Source: Cryptomeria japonica
Taxonomy: Eukaryota; Streptophyta; Pinopsida; Cupressales; Cupressaceae
Direction of reading: 5' to 3'
DNA length: 64,000 bases
Assembly (NCBI RefSeq): GCF_030272615.1
Contig: NC_081409.1
Coordinates: forward strand, 614,404,755-614,468,754
In this document: piece by piece, positions 45,486 through 56,696 of the stretch
Layout: every line of letters starts with the position of its first letter
Position numbering within the stretch: the stretch's first letter is position 1
Program-made: the position numbers and the translations under genes
Notes under the pieces: generated by a model
Databases searched by the model: none
Told to the model about the DNA's origin: nothing
Seen by the model: only the letters and a program-made list of their open reading frames with translations

Positions 45486-46184
45486 TTAATCATTTTTCAT
45501 GTCTGATAGGTCCACGACATCCTCTGCAGCCAAGTGCGGGGTACTTTTCCCAGTTCGACTTGGTTTTGCATGGCTACTAGAGGCCCCCATATCATTTATG
45601 TTCATTCCTTTTACCCTCATGACCTTGATAATTACCAGTGGGAGCACTTGAATTTTATCCATAGGGATATCATATGCAGGTGCAGGGGTCTTGTACCCTT
45701 CTTCCTTAAGATAATCAATCCACCAATTAAGATGCGGGGCCTCCTTAATGTGAAGCCATTTTAGTAGGAAATCCGCATTCATGTGGATGGCAAACATACG
45801 TTCATTGAATTTGGCTATATTCCTCACCATTAACACTAGCCTCCTAGTAATACAGTCCTCCTTGCCATAATCTTCTGGAAAGGGGATCATAAGCCTTTCA
45901 TCTATACTACCAATAGCTATCTCAAAGAGGCCTAAAAAATCCTTCTTAAAAAACATTAGTCCAAGGAGAATTACCTCATTTTTACAAATGCCCGCTCACA
46001 ACAAGATGGCCGAGAATTTTGCAGGGATGTCACAATTAACCCTGTAGCAAAATTCTTGACTGAAGTGTTTTTCCCCCATGATCACTTGAATTGCCTTAAG
46101 GGTGAAGTCGTCAACATCCTTGAGGACCCTATACCATCTTTCTACCTTAATTTCACCATGAAAAAGCCATGAGCTTGTTATCAC
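45486..46184 (-). pseudogene. degraded ORF of unknown family
   Basis: Two minus-strand open stretches (46184-45996 and 45956-45486) in compatible order encode a product with LIPFPEDYGKEDCITRRL, NERMFAIHMNADFLLKWLHI and a Ser/Thr-rich acidic tail (SSSHAKPSRTGKSTPHLAAE). I do not recognise a domain. The setting among repeats and the interruption suggest a transposon-carried ORF of the kind seen at 863-1420 and 60349-61400, but I cannot show homology. Confidence 0.4.
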
Positions 46185-46500
46185 TAGATGATACCAGTTT
46201 GATATTCAACTCCATTGATAGAGTACTCAACACAAAATCTTGAAACCTTCCTTGAAAAAATACATCCTACATACCAATGTATATAAAGAGAAAATCCAAG
46301 TACTGATCACAAAGAACCATCAATTCACATCATTGCTAGTGAGGTGGCTCCTACATAATTATGCCAGAGTCACTTTATGTAATCATTAATTATACTCCCT
46401 CCATCATTTCAAGTAATTATTACTCCATCATTCTGCGGAAATCGATTTCCAAGACTAGCCTGAGGCTTAGTTTGGATAAATAAATGCACATGATAGTGTA
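46185..46500. other. unassigned DNA
   Basis: Nothing supported. Confidence 0.5.
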
Positions 46501-46502
46501 TC

Positions 46503-46511
46503 TATGTATAA

Positions 46512-46542
<31 letters not shown>

Positions 46543-46660
46543 CATACATATAAATATATATGCATGTATAGACATGTATATATACATATATATACATACA
46601 TATATATCTATACATATATACATATATATATGTATGTATGTATGTATATATATATATATA
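46503..46660. repeat. TATA/TATG microsatellite at E's left edge
   Basis: TA/CATA/TGTA repeats that run directly into E's LTR; the LTR's first 11 bases (present at 58102) are replaced by TA repeats. Confidence 0.95.
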
Positions 46661-47726
46661 TGAAGGAATTGATTATGTGTTGCATTGATGTTTTGTCATT
46701 GATGTCAACACTAGCTGTTATGGTTGGTTACCGGTAGATAGGTTTTGGTTACTGGTAGAAGAACTAGTGTTACCGGTAAGGGTTTAAGGTTTTACCGGTA
46801 GAGCTTTTACTGAGAATCTTTGACAGGATGCATAAGTGGTGTTGGTGCGGCTTCTAGATGGAATTCAAGATGCAGAAGGTGATCCTTGATTGTGCCTCGA
46901 TTGATTGGAGACATCTCTTTGGCATGGTGGACCCAAATTAGGTCTGGTACCTATCCGGGTTATGGATCAGTATCATGTTAACGTGTTCTCTACACGTTAC
47001 TAGGATGATTTATGGATTGGTTAATGTTGTTTTGGTCTAAAGCCAACATGGCATATCATTATAATATGAATGTATGAAATGATCTTATTGTAATATCTTT
47101 TAGGTGGTCAACCTAATTGGTTTAGGCCTTAGGGTTTGTATAAATTGATGTAAGATCTCATTGTAGATTGTGGTTGTAATGGTTGTGGTCGTGGAGTGAA
47201 ATATCATATGCAAAGGAGATTTGGTCACTCACAGGTGATCGAATTGGGTTTATGTAAGAGGTCAAAGGCCTCCAGTATTGAGCTTAACTAGGACTATAAT
47301 TAGGCATGGTAGATGCTATCACTGGTAGTTCTTTCTTCTGGATTGTTGTATAACCTCTAAGTAGTTAGTGAGACTCCTTTGTAATAAGCAATACACTCTA
47401 GGCAGTGTGCCTTCCTGCATGTGTAGGCCCCTTATTGTATCACATACTTTCTGTAAAAGTATCATCTAACTGTGGGTAGGCTTCCCATCATGGTTTTTTC
47501 CTTTACCATATTTTTCATGTACAAATCATGGTGTTATGTGGTATGGTTGCATTGTGTTAATTCTTTGTTTCATTCTTAAGTTTTATTGCTTACCGGTATA
47601 TGTTTCTTCTATTCTGGTATTCAATGTTTATGTGCCTTGATTAAAGGTTATAAAGTGGTTTGATTAATATAATCTATTGACAACTGATTCACCCCTACTC
47701 TCAGTTGTCCACCGGTTATCCTAAAA
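46661..47726 (+). mobile_element. element E 5' LTR
   Basis: Homologous to 58113-59174. A TATA box TATAAAT lies at 47139-47145. GTGGGTAGGCTTCCCATCATGG is the hairpin module near 47475. Repeated TTACCGGTA motifs occur at 46730-46800. End ..GTTATCCTAAAA (CTAACA in the other copy). Confidence 0.88.
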
Positions 47727-47728
47727 AT

Positions 47729-47740
47729 TGATATTAGAGC
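47729..47740 (+). other. element E primer-binding site, decayed
   Basis: TGATATTAGAGC, two changes from TGGTATCAGAGC, two bases after the LTR. Confidence 0.8.
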
Positions 47741-47784
47741 TTTGGTCCTCTTTTGTAGAATCTTAACCGCTTGAGGTAGATCCT

Positions 47785-48757
47785 ATGGCAACTAATACTT
47801 CAAATCCACTAGCAACTATTTTCAGAGGAGAAATCCCTGAGCTTGATGGAACAAACTATGGGATATGGAAAATTAGAATGGAGACTCATCTTAGATGTCT
47901 TGGAAAGGATATTTGGGAGATCACTAAGAAAGGATATACACTTTATGATCTAGCATCTAGAAATCCTACTCCTACAGACCTTGACAAGAATATTGAAAAT
48001 GATTGCAAAGCTAGAGAATCCCTCTTGTGTGCACTTACTGATCAACAAATCATGGAATTGACTGATAAATCATGTGCAAAGGTTATGTAGGATAAATTGC
48101 AAATTCTGAATGAAGGTGACCCTATTGTCAAAATTGCTAAACTTGATGGTTACCGGGTACAATATGGGAACTTGAAATGGAAGATAATGAGATAATTGCT
48201 ACATTTATGGAAAGAGTAAATGAGATTGTCATGGGAATTCAATATTGTGGAGGATCTCTGAGTGAAGATGAAATAGTTTCCAAAGTCTTGAGAGCCCTTC
48301 CATTGGCTTACAAAATGAAGGCTAATGCAATTAATGAATTGAGAACAATGGCAAACACTTTAGTTAACAGAGACATTCTGATTGGGAAATTATCTGCTTT
48401 TGAGCTTGAATAATTTGGACCCTCTAGAGCTGCAAAATCTAAACCTGCTTTTCATGCATCATCATCTACCGGCAAAAGTGATTGGAAAGCCCTATATGCA
48501 AAAGAATTGGAAGATATGAGGAAAGAGGATGAAGGATTTGAGAAACTTGAAGCCTTTTTTGCTATAAGAGTACCTAAAGGACCGATAGGAAGTAAGTATG
48601 AAGGAAAAGCACCTTTTAAATGTTTTGCATGTAATAAGATTGGTCATTTTGCATCTAGATGTCCTGAAAGGAATGCAAGATTTGAAGAAAGAGTTAAGAA
48701 ATCATTTAAGCCTAATTAGAATAGTTATAAATTCAAGAAAAACAAACAATGCTACAT
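47785..48757 (+). pseudogene. element E gag, broken
   Basis: Starts MATNTSNPLATIFRGEIPEL with copia gag core GTNYGIWKIRMETHLRCLG. TAG at 48088 replaces a Trp; a frame change follows near 48.15 kb; TAG at 48717 replaces a probable Gln. Later parts (ATFMERVNEIVMGIQYCGGSL, KVLRALPLAYKMK) are well kept. The zinc knuckle CFACNKIGHFASRC (about 48623-48664) is intact. Confidence 0.9.
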
Positions 48758-49311
48758 AGTGGATGAGGAAGGAGTAAGTGATGATTCAAAGGATGAACCG
48801 GTAGGAGACTCTGCTAGTGGATCTGGTAATGGAAGGGAATGGATGTTCTATACTTTAAAGGAAGATGAACCGGAATCAGCTATCAAGAATGAAGAAAAGG
48901 CCCTGGCAGCAAAAGTTGAAGACAATGATGAATGGGTAATTGATAGTGGATGCTCACATCATATGACTAGAGAGAAAATAAAAAATTTGTCCCTGCAAGA
49001 ATACAATGACGGTCAAGTCAGATTTGGAGATGACAAAGCATGTATGATCAAAGGTAAAGGTACTATTTCTCTAGATGGCAAGCATAATACTGATAATGTC
49101 TATTATTTAGAAGTTTTAAATCATAATCTTTTAAGTTTTGGTCAATTGGTGGATAACGGATTCCAACTTACGTTCAAAGATAGAAAATGCAAAATCATTA
49201 ACAAAATTGGTTTGGAGATTGCAACCAGTACTTAGACTAGAGGTAATATCTTTCACATGAACACTAGTAATAAGACATGTTTGATTGCTCATATTGATGA
49301 GAGTTGGTTAT
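48758..49311 (+). pseudogene. element E protease region
   Basis: WVIDSGCSHHMTREK keeps the catalytic DSG, followed by RFGDDKACMIKGKGTISLDG and VYYLEVLNHNLLSFGQLVDNG. TAG at 49233 occupies a Gln position. Reading is cut at 49311 by element C, within the start of the integrase region (DESWL|W). Confidence 0.9.
49307..49311. repeat. target-site duplication of C, left
   Basis: GTTAT, repeated at 56692-56696. Removing C and one copy restores E's reading through ESWLWHKRLCHVNFD. Confidence 0.95.
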
Positions 49312-50796
49312 TGTTGGCATTATGTGAACTGGTATGTGGACATGATGACATTGTATGTTGTCATTGATGTCAATATGATGAAGAGGAGAGAACCGATATA
49401 TGTGAGAACCGGTATAACACTGTGAACCGGCATTTGTGCCAAAGTGAAGTGGTGTGTTTATTTAAGGTGAACCAAAATGTGGTTATGGGAACCGGCACAT
49501 GGAAGCTTTGTATGACTACCAGTTGGTAGTCTCAACTTTAGCGTTTTCGGTTGTAGTGCCTCAAGCCTATGTGGCTCAATCAGCGACATTGTGTGATGAG
49601 TTAGCATTGTAACGAAGAACGGATCATGTTTCCATGTCAGCCTTGTGCACGTGAAGGATCTTGCATGAAGGAGATTGTTCCTATCTACTTCAAGAATGTG
49701 CAAATTTTGTAAACGGTGATAACGCGTGATGGGTTATCAACTGCCATCAAATCACTGGAAAATGAATGATGGAGAACGTCTTGAGATTGGTTCAAGACTA
49801 TTGCATTTAATACAATGTGCTCAATGGTCAGGATTGAACCATTTGAATTGCTTAACCTAACAGGTTTAGGGTTTAGGGTTTATGCTACCGACCTATCTGT
49901 TTCCTATAAGGTCGATGTTGTGTTTCTTTCTGAGGTTGTTGGCAAAAGTTGTGTGTGTGTATCCAAGAGAAGAGATACGTGATTCTTGCCAGACCAAAAG
50001 AGAGAAGTGATACTTGCAGAGTGTAAGTACAAAAGGTGAAGAGGAGCTAAAGCGGATCTACATTGGCATTGAGTGTTGTTACCATATCATTGTAATACTT
50101 GTTGATCTCTAACCACTTCAACAGTTGGGAAATCCCTTAACAGGGTAGCTTTAACCGGCTTGTTGTAAATCCTTTAACATGGTGACTCAAAACCATTGAG
50201 TTCTTGAAATCCTCTAACAAGGTAACCTTTAACAGGGTTTAACCCTTGACCGGGTATTCTAGCCATCCCTTAACCGGGTGATCCCTAACAAGATCGGTTC
50301 CTAACAGAACCTGTTGTATCAATCTTTAACCGGACAAGGCTCCTAACAGAGCAGACTTCTAAAGAGTTCAAAAACAAGCTTGTGGGTATTCATCCCCACC
50401 GTGGTTTTTCCTAGTTGGGTTTCCACGTAAAAAAAATGTGTGTCATATGTGATGTCTTTTTCATGTGATGCTATGTTGTTTTTTGTCAAGCAGTGAATCA
50501 TGTTAATCTAGCTGTTTATATACATATCTTTGATGGTAGATTACCTGTTCATGCACTAGGGTGAAATGGAATGAAGTATTAGATTGTATGAAAAGATAAG
50601 TGTCAACCGGTTTATGCTTGTCTCTCTTATTCTAGGTTTTGCTGGTTGTACTCTATTTAAGACTGGCATTACTTTTTGTCTGCCTAAGCATAGTGTCTAT
50701 TGACAAACCGGTTTAAGATTGTGTTTTTGTCTGTACTGATTCACCCCCCCCCTCTCAGTACCGGTTTGGTACTATCCATTCATCATTGAGTTATCA
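49312..50796 (+). mobile_element. element C 5' LTR (1,485 bp)
   Basis: TGTTGGCATTATG start, GAGTTATCA end. Doubled telo-box TTTAGGGTTTAGGG near 49865-49880, TATA-like CCTATAAG at 49913, about ten degenerate CCYTTAACARGGT motifs at 50130-50360, the hairpin module GTGGGTATTCATCCCCACC at 50386, and the C-tract near 50745. Confidence 0.93.
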
Positions 50797-50798
50797 AT

Positions 50799-50810
50799 TG
50801 GTATCAGAGC
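50799..50810 (+). other. element C primer-binding site
   Basis: Exact TGGTATCAGAGC, two bases after the LTR. Confidence 0.95.
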
Positions 50811-50867
50811 ATCCTCCAAGTCCTCTATGTTATAAGCTTAACCACTTGAGGTAAAGATCCCAGTCTA

Positions 50868-51780
50868 ATGATGAAGAGGGAAGGTCCAAAGTTCAACAGA
50901 GAGAATATTTTAGTATATGGAAAGACAGAATGAAGATATACATCAGAAGCATGGGTGCTCAACATTGGAGCTATGTTGATAATGCCTATGTTGCCCCTAC
51001 CGGTACTCTCACCGATGACCAAAAGAGAGAGATGCAGGAGAATGGGCAAGTCATGGAAGCCCTAATTAGTAGTTTGTCTAACATTGAGTTTATTGATGTC
51101 CAAGATAAGGTAAATCCCAAAGAGGTATGGGATACTCTTGAAAATATCTATGTTGGTGATGAGCATGTAAAAAAAGCTAAGGAAGAAATTCTTAGAGGGA
51201 AGTTTGAAGACATGCAGATGGTTGAAGGTGAGACCATTCAATGGTATGTAAAAAGAATCAAAACTGTTGTTGGAGATATCAAGAGTATAGGTGGTAAAAT
51301 GGAAGATTCCACTATGGTAAGCAAAGTCCTGAGATCCTTATTACTGGTCTATACAATAAGGGTTGCTGCTATTCAGGAGTTGAGATCAATAGACAAGACT
51401 AAGGTATCCCTAGACTCCATCATTGCAAAGTTGACAGCCTATGAGCTAAATAGTTTTGATGGTAGTGTTCAAAAGTCTGAGTCAGCTTTTAAAGCTTCTG
51501 TTGTACCATCCAGAAAAGGAAAAGAAGCTAGCACTAGTGGTGAACCAAGACAGAGCAGAGAAATGGACGATGAGGAGAATCTAATGGCATTTGAAGCTCT
51601 TCTTGCCAGGAAACTTCCTAAAGGAACTGGTAAATATAGAGGTAAGCTCCCTTTGAAATGCTTTTCTTGTAACCAGATAGGACATATTGCTGTAAACTGT
51701 CCTAATGGCAACAACAAGGAAAAACCAGAAAGGTTCAAGAAATTCAAAGGAGGAAACCGGAGAAACTGTTTTGTAGGAGT
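50868..51780 (+). pseudogene. element C gag, frameshifted near start
   Basis: MMKREGPKFN at 50868 matches B's gag start. An indel near 50.9 kb shifts the frame; from there the open stretch continues through DRMKIYIRSMGAQHWSYV, NPKEVWDTLENIY and the intact zinc knuckle CFSCNQIGHIAVNC (about 51661-51702). Apart from the frameshift gag is complete. Confidence 0.92.
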
Positions 51781-52270
51781 TGATGAAGGTGTCACAGATG
51801 AGGAATCAGAAGATGAAGAAAATGAAGATATTGTGTTTGTTGTTGTCAAGGAAGATGTGTCAGACAAGAAGGCTCTTGTCTCCCGCTTTGATAATTCCAA
51901 TGAGTGGATTATTGATAGTGGTTGTTCTCACCATATGATTGGTGACCAGAGCAAGTTTCTATCCTTGGAAGAGTATGATGGTGGTGTGGTTCGCAATGGT
52001 AATGATGCACCATGTATGGTCAAAGGCAAAGGGTCCATCTCTCTGAATGGAAAGAGTAGTGCTGACAATGTGTATTGGGTTGATGGTCTCAAACACAACC
52101 TTCTGAGTGTTGCCCAGTTGAATGATAGTGGTCTCACTCTAGAATTCAAGAATGGTGTGTGCAGAATCAAAGGAAAGAAAGGTGAATTGGTGGCCACTGG
52201 CATGCAGACCAAAGGTAACCTATTTCAACTAAATGCAAATATAAGTACATGTCTTATGGCTAAATTTGAT
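51781..52270 (+). pseudogene. element C protease region (open)
   Basis: WIIDSGCSHHMIGDQ at about 51905-51950 keeps the DSG active site. Followed by VKGKGSISLNGKSSADNVYWV and LLSVAQLND. Part of the 592-codon open stretch ending at 52708, so it could only be expressed as part of the frameshifted gag-pol. Confidence 0.9.
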
Positions 52271-53345
52271 GATAGCTGGATATGGCATAGAAGACTCTGC
52301 CATGTAAACTTTGATAATATTGTGAAGGCCAGTAAGATCAAGGCACTTAGAGGGTTGTCGGTGCTAAGCAAACTAGATAATACCTTGTGCAAAGAGTGTC
52401 AATTCGGGAAAATGTCTTCCTCAACCTTTAAAGGTAAACCTTTCACTGCTGACAATTTGCTTGATCTTGTGCATATTGATTTGTGTGGTCCTATGAAAAC
52501 TAGGAGTGTGCAGGGTGATAGGTACTTCATGATTCTCACTGACGACTGCTCAAGAATGATGTGGGTCACATTCTTGAAAGATAAGTCTGAAGCTTTTGTA
52601 AAGTTCAAAGCCTTCAGACCATTAGTGGAGAAGGAAAGTGGTAAAAGGATCAAGTGCCTGAGAACTGATCAAGGAGGGGAATTCACTTTTGGTGAATTCA
52701 ACAAGTAATGTGAAGAACGTGGCATCAAGAGGCACTTGTCTGCCCCCCAGACTCCATAGTAGAATGGCCTAGCAAAGAGGAATAACCGGACTGTGGTTGA
52801 AGAAGCTAGAACTATGTTGATTCAAGGAAAGGTAGCTCACACCTTTTGGAGAGAAGCAGTGAGCACTGTAGTCTACACAATGAACTAGGTACTCATTAAG
52901 AAAGGTAAGGATAAAACTCCTTATGAGTATTAGACTAGTAAGACACCTATGGTTAGCTACTTTAGAGTGTTTGGTAGCAAATGTTACATCAAGAGGAGTG
53001 AACACCAGAGAAAATTTGATGTGAAATGTGATGAGGGAATATTCCTAGGGTATTCCACCAAGAGCAAAGCTCTCAAGTGTTTCAATAATAGGACTCAGAG
53101 AATTATGGAAAGCATCAATGTAAGAGTTGATGAAACCTCTGAGAAAATTGAGGAAACTAGCAGTGAGAAAGTGGTAAATGAACCGGTTGTAACCTTCTGG
53201 GAACCGGTTGTCAGTCAACCAAGTATGAGTAATAGTGTTCCTACACTAGTATATGTAGATGTTGATACTGATAGAGATGAGGATGAAGAAGAAAAGCAAG
53301 AGGAATCTATCAAGACCATTCATCGATGTCAAGCTAAATCATGAT
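52271..53345 (+). pseudogene. element C integrase, catalytic Glu lost
   Basis: Zinc module RRLCHVNFDNI .. LCKECQFGK, first Asp in HIDLCGPM, second in RTDQGGEF. The frame stops at 52706 (Tyr to TAA). Two TAG codons (52757-52762) replace the Gln pair of B-type copies, and the catalytic Glu of ERNNR is Lys here (LAKRNNR, codon 52775-52777). TAG at 52886 (Gln) and 52931 (Trp) follow. The C-terminal part is open from 52949. Confidence 0.92.
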
Positions 53346-54170
53346 CCTAAGCAGATCATAGGAGATAAGGATGCAGGAATTCTTACAAGAAGAAAGGTCA
53401 GAAAAAACTCATGTATGATCTCTGAATTTGAGCCTAAATCATTCAAAGAGGCACATAAAGATGAAGACTGGATCAAGGCAATGGAAGAGGAACTTGACTA
53501 GATAGAGAAAAATGGTATATGGTCTTTGGTACCCAGACCGGAGCATAAAAATGTCATTGGCACCAAATGGGTTTTCAAAAATAAGCTGAATGAGGATGAC
53601 ACAGTGATTAGAAAAAAAGCCAGATTGGTGTGCAAAGGATATGCCCAAGAAGAAGGAGGAGACTATGGAGAAATCTTTGCTCCTATAGCGAGATTAGAAG
53701 GAGTTCATATGCTTCTTACATATGCAGCTTTTAAAGGATTCAAAGTATATCAAATGGATGTAAAATCTACATTCCTAAATGGTGTACTTGAAGAGGAAGT
53801 GTATATAGAGTAGCCAGATGGGTTTGCCCTATCTAAAGATAGTGACATGGTGTGTAGGCTACATAAAGCCTTATATGGTCTAAAGCAGGCACCTAGAGCA
53901 TGGTATGAACACCTGCACTCCCATCTTGTGAAGATTGGATTTGAGAGAACAAGCAAAGATAGCAATATCTACTTGAAGTCTGAAGGAGATCAGATTCTGA
54001 TCTATGAGGTATTTTTTGATGACATTATCTTTGGTGGAGATGACAAGATGAGTCATGAGTTTGCAAATGAGATGAAGAAAGAGTTTGAGATGTCACTCAT
54101 AGGGGAGATTAAGTTCTTCATTGGACTGCAGATCCAGCAGATGAAAGATGGAATCTTTATCACTTAGTCC
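53346..54170 (+). pseudogene. element C reverse transcriptase, broken
   Basis: [52 protein letters not shown] and ALYGLKQAPRAWYEHLHSHL are all present. The active-site motif is FFDDIIFGG, with Val of FVDD changed to Phe. TAG codons at 53499, 53811 and 54165 sit at Gln positions. Confidence 0.92.
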
Positions 54171-54965
54171 AAGCATGTCAAAGAGGTGCTGAAGACCTTT
54201 GGCATGGAAGATAGCAAACCGGTTGGTACACCGATGGTGACCAGTTGTAAACTATCCAAAGAGGATGACTTAGCTTTGGTTGATGAGAAGGAATATCGAT
54301 CAATGATTGGTAAGTTGCATTATGTAGTGCATAGCAGACTAGATATTGCACATGCAGTTGGCATTACTGCAAGGTTCCAGAAAAGCCCAAGAGAATCCCA
54401 CTTGGTTGCAGTCAAGCGGATTCTTAGGTATTTGAAGGGAACTATTGATTATGGATTGTGGTATCCATACAACAATGATTTCAACTTGAAAGTATTCATA
54501 GATGTTGATTGGGTAGGTAATGTAGATGACCGAAAAAGCACAACCGGTGGTGCATTCTTTCTCGGTGGTAGACTGGTCTCATGGATGAGTAAGAAACAGA
54601 GTTGTATCTCTTAGTCTATAGAAAAAGCAGAGTATGTTGCAACTTTCATGAACTGCACTCAGACAATTTGGATGAGGCGTGTATTGAATGGCTTCAAAGT
54701 TCCTATATCTGAACTAGTAAGTATATTTTGTGACAATACTAGTGCAATTAACATCTCCAAGAATCCGGTTTTACATTCTAGAACCAAGCACTTTGAGCTT
54801 AAGTATCATTTCTCGAGGGAAAAGGTTCAGAACAAAGAGATTGCACTGGAACACATTTCCAGTAAGGAGCAGTTAGCAAACATATTCACCAAGCCTCTTC
54901 CAAAGGCTACATTTATGTACTTAAGAGGTGAATTAGGGGTGCTACCCCTTCAGGAGGTAAACTAA
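54171..54965 (+). pseudogene. element C RNase H, one stop
   Basis: From SKHVKEVLKTFGMED through DYGLWYPYNNDFNLKVFID, CDNTSAINISKN, RTKHFELKYHF and NIFTKPLPKATFMYLRGELG to a natural stop at 54963. Only TAG at 54612 (after SKKQSCIS) interrupts it, at the same codon as in B. Confidence 0.92.
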
Positions 54966-55196
54966 AGATATATGCTCCACATCAATAAGGTATTGCATAG
55001 TCAAATTCTTTTTGGATTGATGTGTTGAAGGATGCTACTCCTCAAGGGGAGCAACATAATGGAATAGGGAAGCTTGTGCCTCCACTTTGGCATTATTGTT
55101 AAAGGGGGAGAAGAAGAGAAGTGGAGAAGATATTTGCAAAAATTGGGGGAGAAGATGTGAAGTGGAGAGATATCTTTTTATATTACCATCAATGCC

Positions 55197-55208
55197 AAAG
55201 GGGGAGAT
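55197..55208 (+). other. element C polypurine tract
   Basis: AAAGGGGGAGAT directly before the 3' LTR. Similar tracts occur upstream near 55100 (TAAAGGGGGAGAAG) and 55144 (TTGGGGGAGAAG). Confidence 0.88.
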
Positions 55209-56691
55209 TGTTGGCATTATGTGAACCGGTATGTGGACATGATGACATTGTATGTTGTCATTGATGTCAATATGCTGAAGAGGAGAGAACTAGTATATGT
55301 GAGAATCGGTATAACATCGTGAATCGACATTTGTGCCAAAGTGAAGTGGTGTGTTTGTTTAAGGTGAACCGGCATGTGGTTATGGGAACCGACACATGGA
55401 AGCTTTGTATGACTACCGGTTGGTAGTCTCAACTTTAGGGTTTCCAGTTGAAGTGGCTCAAACCTGTGTGGCTCAACCGGTGACTTTGTGTGATGAGTTA
55501 GCATTGTAATGAAGAATAGATCGTGTTGCCACATCAACCTTATGTGTGTGAAGGATCTTGCATGAAGGAGATTGTTCCTATCTACCTTGAGAATGTGCGA
55601 AGTCTATAAACGGTGATAACGCGTGATGGGTTATTAGCCGCCATCAAATCGGTGGAAAATGAATGATGGAGAACGTCTTGAGATTGGTTCAAGACTGTTG
55701 CATTTAATACAATGTGCTCAATGGTCATGATTAAATCGTTTGAATTGTTTAACCTAACAGGTTTAGGGTTTAGGGTTTATGCTACCGACCTATCTATTTC
55801 CTATAAGGTCGATGTTGTGTTTCTTTCTAAGGTTGTTGGCAAAAGTTGTGTGTGTGTATCCAAGAGAAGAGATACGTGATTCTTGCCAGACCAAAAGAGA
55901 GAAGTGATACTTGTAGAGTGTAAGTGCAGAAGGTGAAGAGGAGCTAAAGTGGATCTGCATTGGCATTGATTATTGTTACTAGATCATTGTAATGCCTGTT
56001 GATCTCTAACCACTTCAATAGTTGGGAAATCACTTAATAGGGTAGCTTTAACCGGCTTGCTGTAAATCCTTTAATAGGGTGACTCAAAACCATTGAGTTC
56101 TTGAAATCCTCTAACAAGGTAACCTTTAACAGGGTTTAACCCTTAACCGAGTATTCTAGCGATCCCTTAATCGGGTGATCCCTAATAGGATCGGTTCCTA
56201 ATAGAACCTGTTGTGTTAGTCTTTAACTGGACAAGGCTCCTAACAGAGTAGACTTCTAAAGAGTTCAAAAACAAGCTTGTGGGTATTCATCCCCATTGTG
56301 GTTTTTCCCAGTTGGGTTTCCACATGAAAAATATGTGTGTGATATGTGATGTATTTTTCATGTGATGCTATGTTGTTTTCTGTCAAGCGATGAATCATGT
56401 TGATCTAGCTGTTTATATACATATCTTTGATGGTATATTACCTGTTCATGCACTAGGGTGAAATGGAATGAATTATTAGATTGTATGAAAAGATAAGTGT
56501 CAACCAATTTATGCTTGTCTCAGTTATTCTGGGTTTTGTCAATTGTACTCTATTTAAGACTGGTATTACTGTTTGTCTGCCTAAGCACAGTATCTGTTGA
56601 CAAACCGGTTTAAGATTGTGTTTTTGTCTGTACTGATTCACCCCCCCTCTTAGTACCGGTTTGGGACTATCCGTTCATCATTGAGTTATCA
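55209..56691 (+). mobile_element. element C 3' LTR (1,483 bp)
   Basis: Pairs with 49312-50796 and carries the same modules: doubled telo-box at 55761-55781, degenerate TAACARGGT repeats at 56020-56250 and a C-tract near 56640. Confidence 0.93.
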
Positions 56692-56696
56692 GTTAT
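56692..56696. repeat. target-site duplication of C, right
   Basis: GTTAT, matching 49307-49311. Confidence 0.95.

Larger units (their letters stand above)
49312..56691 (+). mobile_element. Ty1/copia element C, full length (7,380 bp)
   Basis: Complete copia element: LTRs 49312-50796 and 55209-56691, primer site, gag, protease, integrase, RT, RNase H and polypurine tract, flanked by GTTAT. Same family as B. The first 320 bp of its LTRs differ at roughly one position in twelve by eye, so the insertion is not recent. A 592-codon open stretch remains, but a gag frameshift and at least eight stops disable it. Confidence 0.95.

Noticed and set aside
51469-51900. 143-codon minus-strand open frame in element C
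   Set aside because: Antisense shadow of the gag-protease open frame; B shows the same shadow.
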